The notes: generated by a model from the sequence alone, not told the origin. A stretch of DNA of 64,000 bases from Prochlorococcus sp. AG-402-I21 (GCA_003216955.1 QCHZ01000008.1:29527-93526), one strand, 5' to 3'. Shown: positions 33,025 to 44,854, numbered from the stretch's first letter. A program made the numbers and translations.

Positions 33025-33744
33025 TTATCTTTGATTGTCGATTGGTGAAGTTGGATAGATGGGTAATGTTTTTTCCCAAGTAGCTTGAACTTGTGAATTT
33101 TGACAATATTCAGAAAAATTTATAAGAGAAATAATATCTTTTTCTATATTATTAGAGGCCTTAATTGAAGGATTCATTTGTTTTTCATCACTTATTAATT
33201 TTGGAGTAATTATTTCACTAAATTCATGAAAATTTGACTCTTTGTGTATTTTAACTAGTTGATATTGACCAGCAACAATTCCTCTACGTGGCAAAGAATC
33301 TGTTATCCAAAATGGATTCAAGATTTGGTTTTCAGCAAGCTCTTTGTAAAGTCTTGGAGCCATTAAGTGAAAAGTACTAATCGAATCTAATGAACAATCA
33401 ATTTGTTGAGCAATCGTTCTGGCTATTGAGATAGTTAATCGTGTACTAGTAAAACTCCCAGGACCTTTTGCTACTGAAATGCGAATAATTTGTTTCCAAA
33501 ATTCTCTAGGAAGAATTGTTTCTATACAATGAAATACCTTGTTTGATAATGAGCGGCCAATATTAAATACTTCACTTTTTATTCTTTTCTCTGGATTCTT
33601 AGTATCTTTAATTGCTATTCCAAAGGATTCTGAGCAGCTGTGTAAGGCCAATAAATATTTTGATTTTGAGTTATGGAAATTTTGCAATGAATTTATTATG
33701 ATTATTATTTTGGAATTTCTTCTCCTGGACGTAGCCTGCTCCAT
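33025..33744 (-). CDS. tsaB: TsaB, tRNA t6A biosynthesis protein
   Basis: A partner of TsaD/TsaE in making threonylcarbamoyl-adenosine at position 37 of ANN-decoding tRNAs. It has the actin-like ATPase fold without a complete active site. YLLALHSCSESFGIAIKD is the family N-terminus, and VAKGPGSFTSTRLTISIARTIAQQI is the diagnostic TsaB block. With ATG 33744 there is an extra 28-residue lysine/isoleucine-rich leader that overlaps ycf34 by 40 bp; a TTG at 33687 would begin close to the conserved part and remove the overlap, and I consider it at least as likely. Confidence 0.88.
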   Translation of the reverse strand: MEQATSRRRNSKIIIIINSLQNFHNSKSKYLLALHSCSESFGIAIKDTKNPEKRIKSEVFNIGRSLSNKVFHCIETILPREFWKQIIRISVAKGPGSFTSTRLTISIARTIAQQIDCSLDSISTFHLMAPRLYKELAENQILNPFWITDSLPRRGIVAGQYQLVKIHKESNFHEFSEIITPKLISDEKQMNPSIKASNNIEKDIISLINFSEYCQNSQVQATWEKTLPIYPTSPIDNQR

Positions 33745-33956
33745 TTCCCTTGATCAAGTTTAAAACTATCGCATCCTCTTACATCCCATTCTATACCTGT
33801 CTTACTATCAGGCAGATCAAAAATATTGATATGTATTTTTGGATTAATGCCTTGAAAGTCTGGATTTTTGGAGAGGTGTTTGACTTTATGATTTTCTTCA
33901 ACTGTGTAGTAGGTCTTACATCTATCTACCCAAGCACAATCAACACAGATGCACAT
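33705..33956 (-). CDS. ycf34: Ycf34 family protein
   Basis: An 83-residue protein whose cyanobacterial homologue binds an Fe-S cluster and affects photosynthetic electron transport (family knowledge). The conserved cysteines are C2, C4, C7 and C13 in MCICVDCAWVDRC, followed by TYYTVEENHKVKHL and a C-terminal EWDVRGCDSF. It is soluble. It starts at ATG 33956, 29 bp from the divergent nucleotidyltransferase gene. The 3' end overlaps the longest version of tsaB. Confidence 0.88.
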   Translation of the reverse strand: MCICVDCAWVDRCKTYYTVEENHKVKHLSKNPDFQGINPKIHINIFDLPDSKTGIEWDVRGCDSFKLDQGKWSRLRPGEEIPK

Positions 33957-33985
33957 AGTTATTCAAGAAAAATCTAGGTGTCATT

Positions 33986-35179
33986 TTGATAAGTAAGCAC
34001 ACATTACTATCAAATGATCTTTTTGGAGATTTAAACCCAAAAGATTGGCCAATATCCATCGATGAGTTGCCTCCTGGAAGTGCCTTAGTGGGAGGTTCTA
34101 TTAGAGACGGATTATTGAAAAAATTGAGTCAAAAACCTGATTTGGATTTTGTGATACCAATAAATGCTATTAATTTCAGCGAAAGTTTAGCTCAAAAGAT
34201 TCGGGCCACTTTTATAAAGCTTGATGAAAATAGAGATATTGCTCGATTAGTTATTGATGGATGGACTCTAGATTTTGCTGGACAAGTTGGAGAAAATCTT
34301 ACTGAAGATTTATTAAGACGAGATTTTCGAATAAATGCAATTGCTTTAAGGCTTACAAAGAAGCCAGTAATTTTTGATCCAACCGGAGGTATGGAAGATC
34401 TAAAAAGTCAGAAAATTGTTGCAATAAGTGAAAAGAACTTACTGGATGATCCTTTAAGGATTCTGAGAGGTTTTCGTTTGATGTGTGAATTGGACTTTAA
34501 GTTAGAGAAAAAAACTAAAAGTTTTCTAAAAAATAATGTAGATAAATTAAGTAATGTTGCACCTGAAAGGATAAAAATGGAGATCTTAAAAATAGTCAAT
34601 TCAAAATGGAATTCTTCAATTTGGCAAACATATTTAGAACTTCAATTATTGAAAAAATGGAATGGGGATAATCTTCCATTTATGGAGCTAAAAAGAAAAG
34701 ATATTTCTACGAATAAACCATTGCTTGGAAGCGTTTTAGCTAAATTAATATGCTTGCTTGGTGATGAGGGTTTGTCAAGGTTGACGTTTAGTAAAAATGA
34801 AATCAAAAGATGTAAGAATCTTAGGTTTTGGGTTCATAGAATTAATAATTTAGGTTTAGATCATCTTTCTGAGGATGACAGGTTTCAACTTCACATTGAT
34901 CTAGAGGAGGATTTGCCATCTTTAATTCTTTTCTTGAAAGATAAATACACTAGTGACTGGCTAAAACGCTGGAAAGACCCCTCTGATCCCCTCTTTCACC
35001 CTTCGTCGCCTTTGAATGGCCATTTGCTTCAAAAAGCTTTTAGAATCCCTCCTGGTCCTTTATTGGGAGAGCTTATTAGGCATCTTTCAAAGGAAAAAGC
35101 CTATGGAAGATTTTTTACAGACATAGAGGCTTTGGAAGTCGCTCGTAAATGGACCCTGGAGAATGCACCCTTTTTGTGA
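33986..35179 (+). CDS. tRNA nucleotidyltransferase / poly(A) polymerase family
   Basis: A class II nucleotidyltransferase of 397 residues that adds CCA or A tails to RNA 3' ends. The nucleotidyl domain has ALVGGSIRDGLL near 35, PDLDFVIP with the metal-binding aspartates, LTEDLLRRDFRINAIAL near 105-121, and the flexible-loop region FDPTGGMEDLKSQ. The neck region has DDPLRILRGFRLMCEL. tRNA-Asn here lacks an encoded CCA, so such an activity is needed. A-adding versus CCA-adding cannot be separated. The start is TTG 33986. Confidence 0.88.
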   Translation: MISKHTLLSNDLFGDLNPKDWPISIDELPPGSALVGGSIRDGLLKKLSQKPDLDFVIPINAINFSESLAQKIRATFIKLDENRDIARLVIDGWTLDFAGQVGENLTEDLLRRDFRINAIALRLTKKPVIFDPTGGMEDLKSQKIVAISEKNLLDDPLRILRGFRLMCELDFKLEKKTKSFLKNNVDKLSNVAPERIKMEILKIVNSKWNSSIWQTYLELQLLKKWNGDNLPFMELKRKDISTNKPLLGSVLAKLICLLGDEGLSRLTFSKNEIKRCKNLRFWVHRINNLGLDHLSEDDRFQLHIDLEEDLPSLILFLKDKYTSDWLKRWKDPSDPLFHPSSPLNGHLLQKAFRIPPGPLLGELIRHLSKEKAYGRFFTDIEALEVARKWTLENAPFL

Positions 35180-35245
35180 TTAACTACACACAAATCAAAT
35201 TAATCTCGGCCGAATGCCGCCAGTCTTTTTATCCCCTTTTTCTAA

Positions 35246-35677
35246 ATGAGTGTTCGTCTTTACATCGGTAATTTGCCGCAAAATGTCAATGTTAAAGAAC
35301 TTGAAGCCCTTCTAACATCTATAGGAGATGGCATCAAATTTAAAGCTGTTTTCGATAGAGATACTAAGGCTTGTAGGGGATTTGGTTTCGCGAATATCAA
35401 AGATGAGAATGTAGCAAATGAGCTTATTGAAAAATTAAATGGCCATGAATTTGGTGGCAATAAATTGAGGGTTGAGCGTTCTGAGCGTAAAGATTCAACT
35501 TCCGGGAACTCAAGAAGAGGATCAAATTCTAATAATGGAAATAAAGGTTCTAATCGTAAAGATGTTAAGAAAGTTGTACATAGTGATGCGCCTATTAAAG
35601 AAGCTCCAGATCCTAGATGGGCTGGAGAGCTATCAAAATTAAAGGATCTTTTAGCTAATCAAAAAACTCCTGTATAA
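35246..35677 (+). CDS. RRM-type RNA-binding protein
   Basis: A 143-residue cyanobacterial Rbp-type protein with one RNA recognition motif (about residues 3-80): RNP2 is LYIGNL at 5-10, RNP1 is RGFGFANI near 44-51. The C-terminal tail is Ser/Gly/Asn/Arg/Lys-rich (about 82-115), as in the glycine-rich Rbp proteins, then a small C-terminal helix. Related proteins respond to cold and can position mRNAs near thylakoids. It ends 4 bp before the convergent crtB stop. Confidence 0.92.
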   Translation: MSVRLYIGNLPQNVNVKELEALLTSIGDGIKFKAVFDRDTKACRGFGFANIKDENVANELIEKLNGHEFGGNKLRVERSERKDSTSGNSRRGSNSNNGNKGSNRKDVKKVVHSDAPIKEAPDPRWAGELSKLKDLLANQKTPV

Positions 35678-35681
35678 AACT

Positions 35682-36620
35682 TCAGCTAATTAGTGTTCTA
35701 AGTTTATATTTTTCATCGTTGATAGTTATCAGATATGAGATGGGTAGGTTTATAGCTTTTACCCATCCCTTTACGTAGGCACGATTATTGAAAACGTCAT
35801 AATCAAGTTTTTCAATTGAATTTAATATTCCGCTATAAAGTCTTAGTGAAGTCCATATTGGCCACCGTGCATCTATTGAAAGCCATTTGATGCCTTCTTC
35901 AGATTTAAGGAACCAATCTCTTGCTCTGGCTAATTGAAAAGACATTAAAGCTTTCCAGTTTTCATTTATTTTTCCGTTCATTAGATCTTCTTCGGAGTAA
36001 TTAAATTTTTCCAAATCTTCTAATGGTAAATAAATTCTTCCTCGTCCTCTATCTTCTCCAACATCTCTAAGAATATTGGTTAATTGATTCGCAATTCCTA
36101 GAGCAATAGCTGCTTTTGAAGTATCAGGAGATGGCAAATTTGGATTTGAGGTATAGGCAGAATCGATGCCTATTACACCTTGCGTCATCAACCCGACCGT
36201 TCCAGCGACTCGATAACAGTAGAGTTCAAGTTCTTCAAAGGTTTTGTATCTGGTTGTATCTAAATCCATTCTCTGGCCTTCAATCATATCGATATAAGGC
36301 TGAATAGATTGAGGGAACTTTTGAAGAGTATCGGCTAAGACTGCATCAAAATCATCTTCAGTATTCCCAGCAAAAATATTTTTTGTTTTGTTTTCCCATA
36401 TATTTAGTCGATCTGACAACTCATTTCTAGATTTTGTTTGAGCTTCAGTGCTGTCCATCAGCTCATCTGTTCTTCGGCACCAAACATAAATAGCCCAAAT
36501 CGCCCTGCGTTTAGCAGGCGGCAGCAACATGGTGCCAAGGTAAAAAGTCTTTGCCCATTCTGCAGTTTCTTTTCTGCAAGCCTCGTAGGCATCCTCTAGA
36601 TTTAAAGAAGGCTGCGCCAA
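35682..36620 (-). CDS. crtB: phytoene synthase
   Basis: Condenses two geranylgeranyl diphosphates to phytoene, the first carotenoid-specific step. The 312-residue protein has both Mg-binding aspartate-rich blocks: CRRTDELMDS near residues 48-57 and NQLTNILRDVGEDRGRGRIYLP near 183-204. MEGQRMDLDTTRY-like sequence and the RVAGTVGLM core are present. It starts at ATG 36620 and lies downstream of pds on the same strand with an 81-bp spacer, the usual cyanobacterial pds-crtB order. Confidence 0.95.
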   Translation of the reverse strand: MAQPSLNLEDAYEACRKETAEWAKTFYLGTMLLPPAKRRAIWAIYVWCRRTDELMDSTEAQTKSRNELSDRLNIWENKTKNIFAGNTEDDFDAVLADTLQKFPQSIQPYIDMIEGQRMDLDTTRYKTFEELELYCYRVAGTVGLMTQGVIGIDSAYTSNPNLPSPDTSKAAIALGIANQLTNILRDVGEDRGRGRIYLPLEDLEKFNYSEEDLMNGKINENWKALMSFQLARARDWFLKSEEGIKWLSIDARWPIWTSLRLYSGILNSIEKLDYDVFNNRAYVKGWVKAINLPISYLITINDEKYKLRTLIS

Positions 36621-36701
36621 AATTAGAAGTTTGTAAGTTTTTTAGTGGGCATTAAGCTTTCAAATTGCAATTGTAAATTAATTGCTTTTTACACATTAAG
36701 A

Positions 36702-38108
<1,407 letters not shown>

Positions 38109-38194
38109 TTAACAACTTTAGTGATTAAGACCACCCATCAAGGGGTTAGGTCGTTAAATTTGCAGTATATATTTCGGTTTGTTGTTTTAAATTC

Positions 38195-38542
38195 ATGAGC
38201 GATACTATTCTTAAATGCACAACTAGACACGTTAGGATATTTACTGCAGTGGTCGAAAATAATGATTTAATTTTAGATAATGGACATTTGACTTTAGATA
38301 TTGATCCCGATAATGAATTCCTTTGGAACGATCAATCTATAAAAAAGGTGCAAGATTATTTTCGTGAATTAGTGGACTCGCAAGCTGACAATGAATTGAG
38401 CGATTACAGTTTGAGAAAAATAGGGTCGTTGCTTGAAGATTTTATTCGAAAGTTGCTGAAAGCTGGAGAACTCAGTTATAACCCAAATAGTAGGGTAATG
38501 AACTATTCCATGGGATTACCTCGGACACAAGAATTATTATGA
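38195..38542 (+). CDS. ndhM: NAD(P)H-quinone oxidoreductase subunit M
   Basis: A peripheral, oxygenic-type NDH-1 subunit near the ferredoxin-binding region. The 115-residue protein has the family pattern: [14 protein letters not shown] at the start, [19 protein letters not shown], and the C-terminal [21 protein letters not shown]. It is soluble, without membrane spans. It starts at ATG 38195 and overlaps the DUF3172 gene by 4 bp, suggesting coupling. Confidence 0.94.
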   Translation: MSDTILKCTTRHVRIFTAVVENNDLILDNGHLTLDIDPDNEFLWNDQSIKKVQDYFRELVDSQADNELSDYSLRKIGSLLEDFIRKLLKAGELSYNPNSRVMNYSMGLPRTQELL

Positions 38543-39198
38543 ATCAAGGTCCTTATAATCGAAGACCATCATCTCGTAGAAGATCAGATCTAGCGAGAAG
38601 AGAAGAAAGCAACAGGTTTAATTCTAGAAAAGATTCAAATTTCAGAGATCAATATGATCAAAGAGCAAGTCGATTTAAATCCTCAGGTCCCTCAGATGGA
38701 GGAAGTGGCGGTATAAAAATCAACTCTAATTCAATTGCTATTTTGGCTGGAGTATTGGTAATTGGTGTAGGTATAGGCAGCCTGATCACAAGCACAACTT
38801 CAGGGGGGCAGGGGAATATTGCAAGTCAGCAACAGTTGGATATGGCAGTTCCGGATCCTGACTTTTGTAGGCAATACGGAGCAAGTGCTTTTGTTATCGA
38901 TGTCGAAATGTATACGACCTTAAATCCTTCTACAAGCTTTGTTACGCAACCGGCTCTTCAACCGGGTTGTGTAATTAGAAGAGAGAATTGGACTGTTTTG
39001 CAAAAGCAAGGAGCAATAAATAATGAAGATGTAAGAGAGTGCAAGCAGAGAATGAATACATTTGCATATATAGGTTCAATTAGAGATCAACCAATTGTGC
39101 GGTGTGTTTATCAAGCAGATGTTAATGAAAATAAATTTATAATTAAAGGTGCTGAAGAAGATGCTGTTGGTGTAAATAAAGAAGCTATACAGTTCTAA
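38539..39198 (+). CDS. DUF3172 membrane-anchored protein
   Basis: A 219-residue conserved cyanobacterial protein. The N-terminal 60 residues are Arg/Ser/Asp-rich and probably disordered and cytosolic; one transmembrane helix lies near residues 67-85. The exported part has [41 protein letters not shown], and several cysteines that could pair. DUF3172 has no assigned function. It is coupled to ndhM by a 4-bp overlap and overlaps the convergent rbcR stop by 4 bp. Confidence 0.8.
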   Translation: MNQGPYNRRPSSRRRSDLARREESNRFNSRKDSNFRDQYDQRASRFKSSGPSDGGSGGIKINSNSIAILAGVLVIGVGIGSLITSTTSGGQGNIASQQQLDMAVPDPDFCRQYGASAFVIDVEMYTTLNPSTSFVTQPALQPGCVIRRENWTVLQKQGAINNEDVRECKQRMNTFAYIGSIRDQPIVRCVYQADVNENKFIIKGAEEDAVGVNKEAIQF

Positions 39199-40145
39199 TT
39201 TTTAGGATTAAATAGTGGCGAAAAAGAACTTGCAAATAAGGGTAAAATATCTTGTGTGAATGCTTCGGCAGCTCTAGATGAATATCTGCCAGGATTAGTA
39301 ATTACTTTTAGTTCTCTTTTGACTTCTAAATCTGCAACAAATGGTCTATGAATAGTTCCTCCTGAGAGTTCTCTTTCAATTGAAACAACTGGGAGAAAAG
39401 CAGCTCCTAAATTAGATTGAACAGCATTTTTTATAGCTTCAAGTGAATTTAATTCCATTTCAATATGTAATCTCTGAACGTCTAACCCTGAAGAAGAGAG
39501 TAATTGATCTACAACTTTTCTTGTCGTTGATTGGGGATCTAAGGTTATAAACCCTATGGCATATAAATCTTCTTTTGTAAGTTCTTTTGACTTTGCTAAT
39601 GGATGATTAGTAGGTAAAACAAGAGCCAATTCATCAGTCGCAAAAGGGATTATTTGTAATGTTTCGTTTAATTCTAATGGAAGCTGCCCTCCAATAATAG
39701 CAATGTCAATCTGGCCATTGGCAACGCTCCAACCTGTTCTTCTCGTGCTATGGATTTGAAGTTGAACTGCAACTTCTGGATACTTTTGCCTGAAAAGACC
39801 AATCATTCTTGGCATCAAGTAAGTACCAGTAGTTTGACTTGCTCCTATGACCAGAGACCCTCCTTTTAAATTATTTAAATCTTCTATGGCTTTGCAAGTT
39901 TCTTGACATTCTCCCAGAATTTTTTCGCAGTAATTGAGAAGAAGTTTCCCTGCTTCAGTTAATTGAGCTTTTCTGCCTCCTCTATCAAATATTGCAATTT
40001 CTAGTTGTTTTTCCAGATTTTGCACCTGCAAACTTACAGCTGGCTGAGTAACGAAGAGACTGTCAGCAGCTTTTTTAAAACTTCCCTCATCAACAATTGC
40101 TTTGAGGATTCTTAGTTGGTCAAGAGTGAATGGAATCTCGGCCAT
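39195..40145 (-). CDS. rbcR: LysR-type regulator RbcR
   Basis: A 316-residue LysR-family activator, close to the RbcR/Ycf30 branch that regulates rubisco and carbon-uptake genes in cyanobacteria and plastids. The N-terminal helix-turn-helix reads [40 protein letters not shown]. The effector domain has [18 protein letters not shown] near 98 and [17 protein letters not shown] near 254, both typical. The effectors are probably metabolites such as 2-phosphoglycolate (family knowledge). Its target genes are not in this window. Confidence 0.88.
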   Translation of the reverse strand: MAEIPFTLDQLRILKAIVDEGSFKKAADSLFVTQPAVSLQVQNLEKQLEIAIFDRGGRKAQLTEAGKLLLNYCEKILGECQETCKAIEDLNNLKGGSLVIGASQTTGTYLMPRMIGLFRQKYPEVAVQLQIHSTRRTGWSVANGQIDIAIIGGQLPLELNETLQIIPFATDELALVLPTNHPLAKSKELTKEDLYAIGFITLDPQSTTRKVVDQLLSSSGLDVQRLHIEMELNSLEAIKNAVQSNLGAAFLPVVSIERELSGGTIHRPFVADLEVKRELKVITNPGRYSSRAAEAFTQDILPLFASSFSPLFNPKN

Positions 40146-40254
40146 GGTGGCAGGTCTTCATGGCAGTTATTAAAATAAAATGTAGGGAAAAACAAGAGCA
40201 ACTGTTGATCCGGTATGGATCTAATAATTTTTTAAGAGGCTTTTTAAAGGGCTA

Positions 40255-41001
40255 ATGACATTTTTTGAGACTCATAGTTCCAGTTTTGTAATGATATTAC
40301 TTTTGTTTTGTTTTGCCGTTATTCATAGTGGTGGAGCGGCTTTACGGGTGAAGGCTGAAAGGCTAATTGGTGCAAGAGCATGGAGATTGGTTTTTGCGTT
40401 TGCAAGTATTCCCTCAGCAATTATTTTGGTTGGCTATTTTATTGCTCATCGTTACGACGGAGTTAGATTTTGGAATTTGCAAGGGGTGAGCGAACTAATT
40501 CCAATGATTTGGATTTTGAGTGCAATTAGTTTTCTTTTCTTATACCCAGCTACATATAACCTTTTAGAAATTCCAGCTGTTCTAAAACCTAAAGTTAGAA
40601 TTTATGCTACCGGGATTATTAGAGTTACTCGCCATCCGCAGGCAATAGGTCAAATTATTTGGTGTTTTGCGCATTTACTTTGGATAGGCACAAGTTTTAC
40701 TCTTGTGACTTGCTTGGGATTGATTGCTCATCATTTATTTGCCATCTGGCATGGTGATAGAAGACTTAGCCTCAAATTCGGAGAAGAATTTGAGGATGTG
40801 AAGAAAAGAACATCGGTCGTTCCATTCTTAGCTGTGTTGGATGGACGACAAAAATTACAAATAAAAGAATTTCTCAGGCCCTCTCAAATGGGCATTATCA
40901 TTGCAGTATTTTTTTTCTGGTGGTCTCACAAATTTATTTCTGTTGGAGCTCAGAGATTTCTCTCTTTTGATTTAACTGAATTACTCGCAAGAATTGCCTA
41001 A
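40255..41001 (+). CDS. NnrU family integral membrane protein
   Basis: A 248-residue membrane protein with about six hydrophobic segments. It has HSGGAALR near residue 25, then VTRHPQAIGQIIWCFAHLL near 124-142 and AHHLFAIWHGDRRL near 161, which are the NnrU/isoprenylcysteine-methyltransferase-like signature; plant relatives include the zeta-carotene isomerase Z-ISO. Given the three carotenoid genes in this window, a Z-ISO-like role is possible, but it is not shown here. It lies 25 bp upstream of ndhF. Confidence 0.82.
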   Translation: MTFFETHSSSFVMILLLFCFAVIHSGGAALRVKAERLIGARAWRLVFAFASIPSAIILVGYFIAHRYDGVRFWNLQGVSELIPMIWILSAISFLFLYPATYNLLEIPAVLKPKVRIYATGIIRVTRHPQAIGQIIWCFAHLLWIGTSFTLVTCLGLIAHHLFAIWHGDRRLSLKFGEEFEDVKKRTSVVPFLAVLDGRQKLQIKEFLRPSQMGIIIAVFFFWWSHKFISVGAQRFLSFDLTELLARIA

Positions 41002-41026
41002 ACTTATTTCAATATGATTTAGCTGG

Positions 41027-43033
41027 ATGCATTCGGCTGCAGATTTTGCTTGGTTAATTCCACTACTTCCTCTTTGTGGGGCAGTTTTGATTGGTTTGGG
41101 ATTAATTAGTTATAACGATCTTTTTAATCGTTCAAGGAAACCCGTTGCAATAACCCTTTTAACTTCCGTAGGTGCTTCCGCATTTATTAGCTATGCAGTT
41201 CTGGCTGAGCAACTTTCAGGTAAGCCTCCAGTTGAACACTTATTTATATGGGCAAGTGCAGGTTCTTTTGAGTTACCAATGGGATATGTGATTGATCCTT
41301 TGGCGGCAGTCATGCTCGCTCTTGTGACGACAATTGCTTTCTTGGTAATGATTTATTCCCATGGTTATATGGCACATGATCCTGGGTATGTTCGTTTTTT
41401 TACTTATTTAGCCTTATTTAGCAGTTCTATGCTTGGGCTAATAGTTAGTCCAAATTTGCTTGAGATATACGTTTTTTGGGAATTGGTTGGTATGTGTTCA
41501 TATTTACTCGTTGGTTTTTGGTACGACAGAGATGGTGCTGCGCATGCAGCTCAAAAGGCTTTTATCGTAAATAGAGTAGGAGACTTTGGCTTATTGCTTG
41601 GAATCTTGGGTCTTTTTTGGGCAACTGGAAGTTTTGATTTTCATGGAATTGCTGACGGTTTATCAGATTCAGTCAGTGCTGGGACGGTGCCAATATGGGC
41701 GGCTTTGACTCTTTGTATTCTTGTTTTTATGGGACCAATGGCCAAGTCTGCACAATTCCCTCTGCATGTTTGGTTGCCTGACGCAATGGAAGGTCCAACT
41801 CCCATCTCTGCCTTAATTCATGCAGCAACAATGGTTGCAGCGGGAGTTTTTTTAGTAGCAAGGCTTGACCCTTTGTTTAGCCAGTTCCCTTTTGTTGGTT
41901 TATTCATTGCCATTATTGGAACAGTAACTTGTTTCCTGGGGGCATCGATAGCTTTGACACAAATGGATTTGAAAAAAGGATTGGCTTACAGCACGGTTTC
42001 TCAACTTGGATACATGATGCTTGCTATGGGATGTGGTGCACCAGTTGCAGGAATGTTCCACCTTGTTACTCATGCTTGTTTTAAGGCAATGTTATTCCTT
42101 GGCTCAGGTTCTGTTATTCATGCCATGGAGGAGGTGGTTGGTCATGAACCAATTCTTGCTCAAGATATGCGTTTAATGGGAGGCCTACGTAAAAAAATGC
42201 CTATTACAGCAATAACTTTTTTTATTGGTTGTATTGCTATCAGTGGGATCCCCCCTCTAGCAGGTTTTTGGAGTAAAGATGAAATTCTTGGTCAAGCCTT
42301 TAATAGTTTTCCAATACTTTGGTTTATTGGTTTTTTAACGGCAGGAATGACAGCTTTCTACATGTTTAGGCTTTATTTTCTCACTTTTGAGGGAGAATTT
42401 CGAGGCGAAAATAAAGAGATGCAGCTTTCTTTACTTGCTTTAGCAGGTAAAGAAAAAGATGAAGAACATGAAGAACATGAAGTTGGCAAAATACATGAAT
42501 CTGCATGGCCAATGACGCTTCCATTGGCAGTTTTGGCAATTCCTTCTGTCTTAATTGGATTTATAGGAGTTCCTTGGAATAGCATTTTCGCAAACTTTTT
42601 AGACCCTCGTGAGGCTCTTGAAGCTGCAGAAAATTTTAGTTGGGGAGAATTTCTTCCACTTGCAACTGCATCTGTGGCGATTTCATCTACTGGAATAGTA
42701 TTGGCGGTTTTAACTTATTATTTGAAACGACTTGATCTTGGTGTCTCTATATCCAAGAAGTATCCTCAAATTAATTCATTTCTTCAGAATAAATGGTATC
42801 TAGATGAAATAAATGAGAAAATTTTTGTAAAAGGTAGTAGAAAACTCGCAAGAGAAGTACTTGAAGTAGATGCAAAAGTAGTTGATGGAGTTGTCAATCT
42901 AACTGGATTATTAACTCTAGGTAGTGGAGAGGGACTCAAATATCTTGAGACAGGAAGAGCTCAGTTTTATGCATTGATTGTTTTTGGAGGAGTGATTGCT
43001 CTGGTTGCACTATTTGGCGTTATAGGTGCATAA
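41027..43033 (+). CDS. ndhF: NAD(P)H-quinone oxidoreductase subunit 5 (NdhF)
   Basis: A large proton-pumping subunit of NDH-1, 668 residues with about 16 transmembrane helices. Motifs: FWELVGMCSYLLVGFWYDRDGAAHAAQKAF with the conserved Glu, KSAQFPLHVWLPDAMEGPTPISALIHAATMV, and MDLKKGLAYSTVSQLGYMMLA. The C-terminus carries the NdhF-specific lateral-helix region after WYLDEINEKIFVKG. The form resembles NdhF1 (respiratory/cyclic) rather than the CO2-uptake NdhF3/F4, an inference from its pairing with ndhD. It starts at ATG 41027. Confidence 0.95.
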   Translation: MHSAADFAWLIPLLPLCGAVLIGLGLISYNDLFNRSRKPVAITLLTSVGASAFISYAVLAEQLSGKPPVEHLFIWASAGSFELPMGYVIDPLAAVMLALVTTIAFLVMIYSHGYMAHDPGYVRFFTYLALFSSSMLGLIVSPNLLEIYVFWELVGMCSYLLVGFWYDRDGAAHAAQKAFIVNRVGDFGLLLGILGLFWATGSFDFHGIADGLSDSVSAGTVPIWAALTLCILVFMGPMAKSAQFPLHVWLPDAMEGPTPISALIHAATMVAAGVFLVARLDPLFSQFPFVGLFIAIIGTVTCFLGASIALTQMDLKKGLAYSTVSQLGYMMLAMGCGAPVAGMFHLVTHACFKAMLFLGSGSVIHAMEEVVGHEPILAQDMRLMGGLRKKMPITAITFFIGCIAISGIPPLAGFWSKDEILGQAFNSFPILWFIGFLTAGMTAFYMFRLYFLTFEGEFRGENKEMQLSLLALAGKEKDEEHEEHEVGKIHESAWPMTLPLAVLAIPSVLIGFIGVPWNSIFANFLDPREALEAAENFSWGEFLPLATASVAISSTGIVLAVLTYYLKRLDLGVSISKKYPQINSFLQNKWYLDEINEKIFVKGSRKLAREVLEVDAKVVDGVVNLTGLLTLGSGEGLKYLETGRAQFYALIVFGGVIALVALFGVIGA

Positions 43034-43134
43034 TTTTTAAATAATTTTTTTAGGTGTGTGTTTCATCCCCTATCTAGAGGGTGCCAATAATCTCATAATT
43101 TCTAAACTCAAAAAGTGGTGATTAAATTCGAGTT

Positions 43135-44790
43135 TTGGAATTCGCTCTCAATACAACTTTGAACCTTGCAACAACACTAATTTCTGAGCCAATTCCAGCA
43201 GATTTCCCTTGGCTAAGTTTATCTATATTGTTTCCCATCTTTGGATCATTAGTTGTTCCTTTCATTCCAGATAAAGGGGAAGGTAAAGAGATTAGATGGT
43301 ATGCCTTGATAATTGCTTTAATTACTTTTTTAATTACTGTTGCTGCTTATTTCAAAGGTTTTGATCCAGGTCAAGAAGGCTTGCAGTTGTATGAAAAAGT
43401 AAGTTGGCTACCAGATCTCGGATTGACTTGGTCTGTTGGTGCAGATGGCTTGTCAATGCCATTGATCTTGCTTACAAGTTTCATCACTTCTCTTGCTGTT
43501 TTGGCAGCATGGCCAGTTAGTTATAAACCAAAATTATTTTTCTTTTTAATTCTCGCTATGGACGGGGGCCAGATAGCTGTATTTGCTGTTCAAGATATGT
43601 TACTTTTCTTTCTTGCTTGGGAATTGGAGTTGTTCCCAGTTTATTTGTTCCTTGCAATCTGGGGGGGAAAAAAAAGGCAATACGCAGCGACAAAATTTAT
43701 TATCTATACAGCTGGCAGCTCGTTATTTATTCTCATTGCTGGCCTTGCAATGGGTTTCTTCCAAGGAGGAGGAGTGCCAGATTTCAGTTATACCCATTTG
43801 GCTCAGCAAAATTTTGGTAGGGGGTTCCAACTCCTCTGTTATTCAGGATTGTTAATAGCTTTTGGTGTCAAACTTCCTATTGTTCCCCTTCATACCTGGT
43901 TACCTGATGCACATGGTGAAGCCACTGCTCCCGTACATATGCTTCTGGCTGGAATTTTGTTGAAGATGGGTGGATATGCTCTCCTACGATTTAATGCACA
44001 ATTGCTTCCTGATGCACATGCTCAATTTGCGCCATTGTTAATCGTTCTTGGTGTAGTAAATATTATTTATGTAGCTTTAACCTCCTTTGCTCAAAGAAAT
44101 TTAAAAAGGAAAATCGCTTATAGCTCAATAAGTCATATGGGTTTTGTTTTGATAGGTATCGGAAGTTTTAGCTCTTTAGGAACTAGTGGTGCAATGTTGC
44201 AAATGGTTAGCCACGGTTTAATAGGAGCAAGTTTGTTTTTCCTTGTTGGTGCAACTTATGACAGGACTCATACTCTCCAATTAGATGAGATGGGGGGTAT
44301 TGGTCAAAATATGAGGATTATGTTCGCTTTATGGACTGCATGCGCTTTTGCTTCTCTTGCATTACCTGGAATGAGTGGATTCATCTCAGAATTAATGGTA
44401 TTTGTTGGTTTTGTCACAGATGAAGTCTATACCCTTCCTTTTAGGATTGTTATTGCATCATTGGCAGCGATTGGAGTGATTTTGACACCCATATATTTAC
44501 TTTCGATGCTTAGAGAGATCTTTTTCGGCAAAGAAAATGCGAAGTTAATATCCAAAGCAAAGTTGGTGGATGCAGAACCCAGAGAAATCTATATTATTGC
44601 TTGTTTACTAGTCCCAATTATTGGAATTGGTTTGTATCCAAAAATTATGACTGATACTTATATTTCATCAATTGATGGATTGGTTAAAAGAGATTTATTA
44701 GCTGTTGAAAGAATTAGAAGTGATCAAGCCACCATTGTTAGCAATACTAATTTATCAATTGCGACTCTTGAGGCTCCAATTTTAGATTGA
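43135..44790 (+). CDS. ndhD: NAD(P)H-quinone oxidoreductase chain 4 (NdhD)
   Basis: An antiporter-like membrane subunit of NDH-1, 551 residues and about 14 helices. It has [31 protein letters not shown] with the conserved Glu, [42 protein letters not shown], and [21 protein letters not shown]. It immediately follows ndhF on the same strand, the usual ndhF1-ndhD1 order. No ATG starts the frame; TTG 43135 is the likely start, after an approximately 100-bp gap. Confidence 0.95.
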   Translation: MEFALNTTLNLATTLISEPIPADFPWLSLSILFPIFGSLVVPFIPDKGEGKEIRWYALIIALITFLITVAAYFKGFDPGQEGLQLYEKVSWLPDLGLTWSVGADGLSMPLILLTSFITSLAVLAAWPVSYKPKLFFFLILAMDGGQIAVFAVQDMLLFFLAWELELFPVYLFLAIWGGKKRQYAATKFIIYTAGSSLFILIAGLAMGFFQGGGVPDFSYTHLAQQNFGRGFQLLCYSGLLIAFGVKLPIVPLHTWLPDAHGEATAPVHMLLAGILLKMGGYALLRFNAQLLPDAHAQFAPLLIVLGVVNIIYVALTSFAQRNLKRKIAYSSISHMGFVLIGIGSFSSLGTSGAMLQMVSHGLIGASLFFLVGATYDRTHTLQLDEMGGIGQNMRIMFALWTACAFASLALPGMSGFISELMVFVGFVTDEVYTLPFRIVIASLAAIGVILTPIYLLSMLREIFFGKENAKLISKAKLVDAEPREIYIIACLLVPIIGIGLYPKIMTDTYISSIDGLVKRDLLAVERIRSDQATIVSNTNLSIATLEAPILD

Positions 44791-44854
44791 AAATTTTTTC
44801 ACCTGGCATTACACCAATTAAAGAGATAACTTGCTTTTAGAGTCTTAGTTCTCC

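Noticed and set aside
43583..43855. 90-residue alternative frames inside ndhD
   Set aside because: They coincide with the conserved ndhD core in a different frame, and ndhD itself is uninterrupted.
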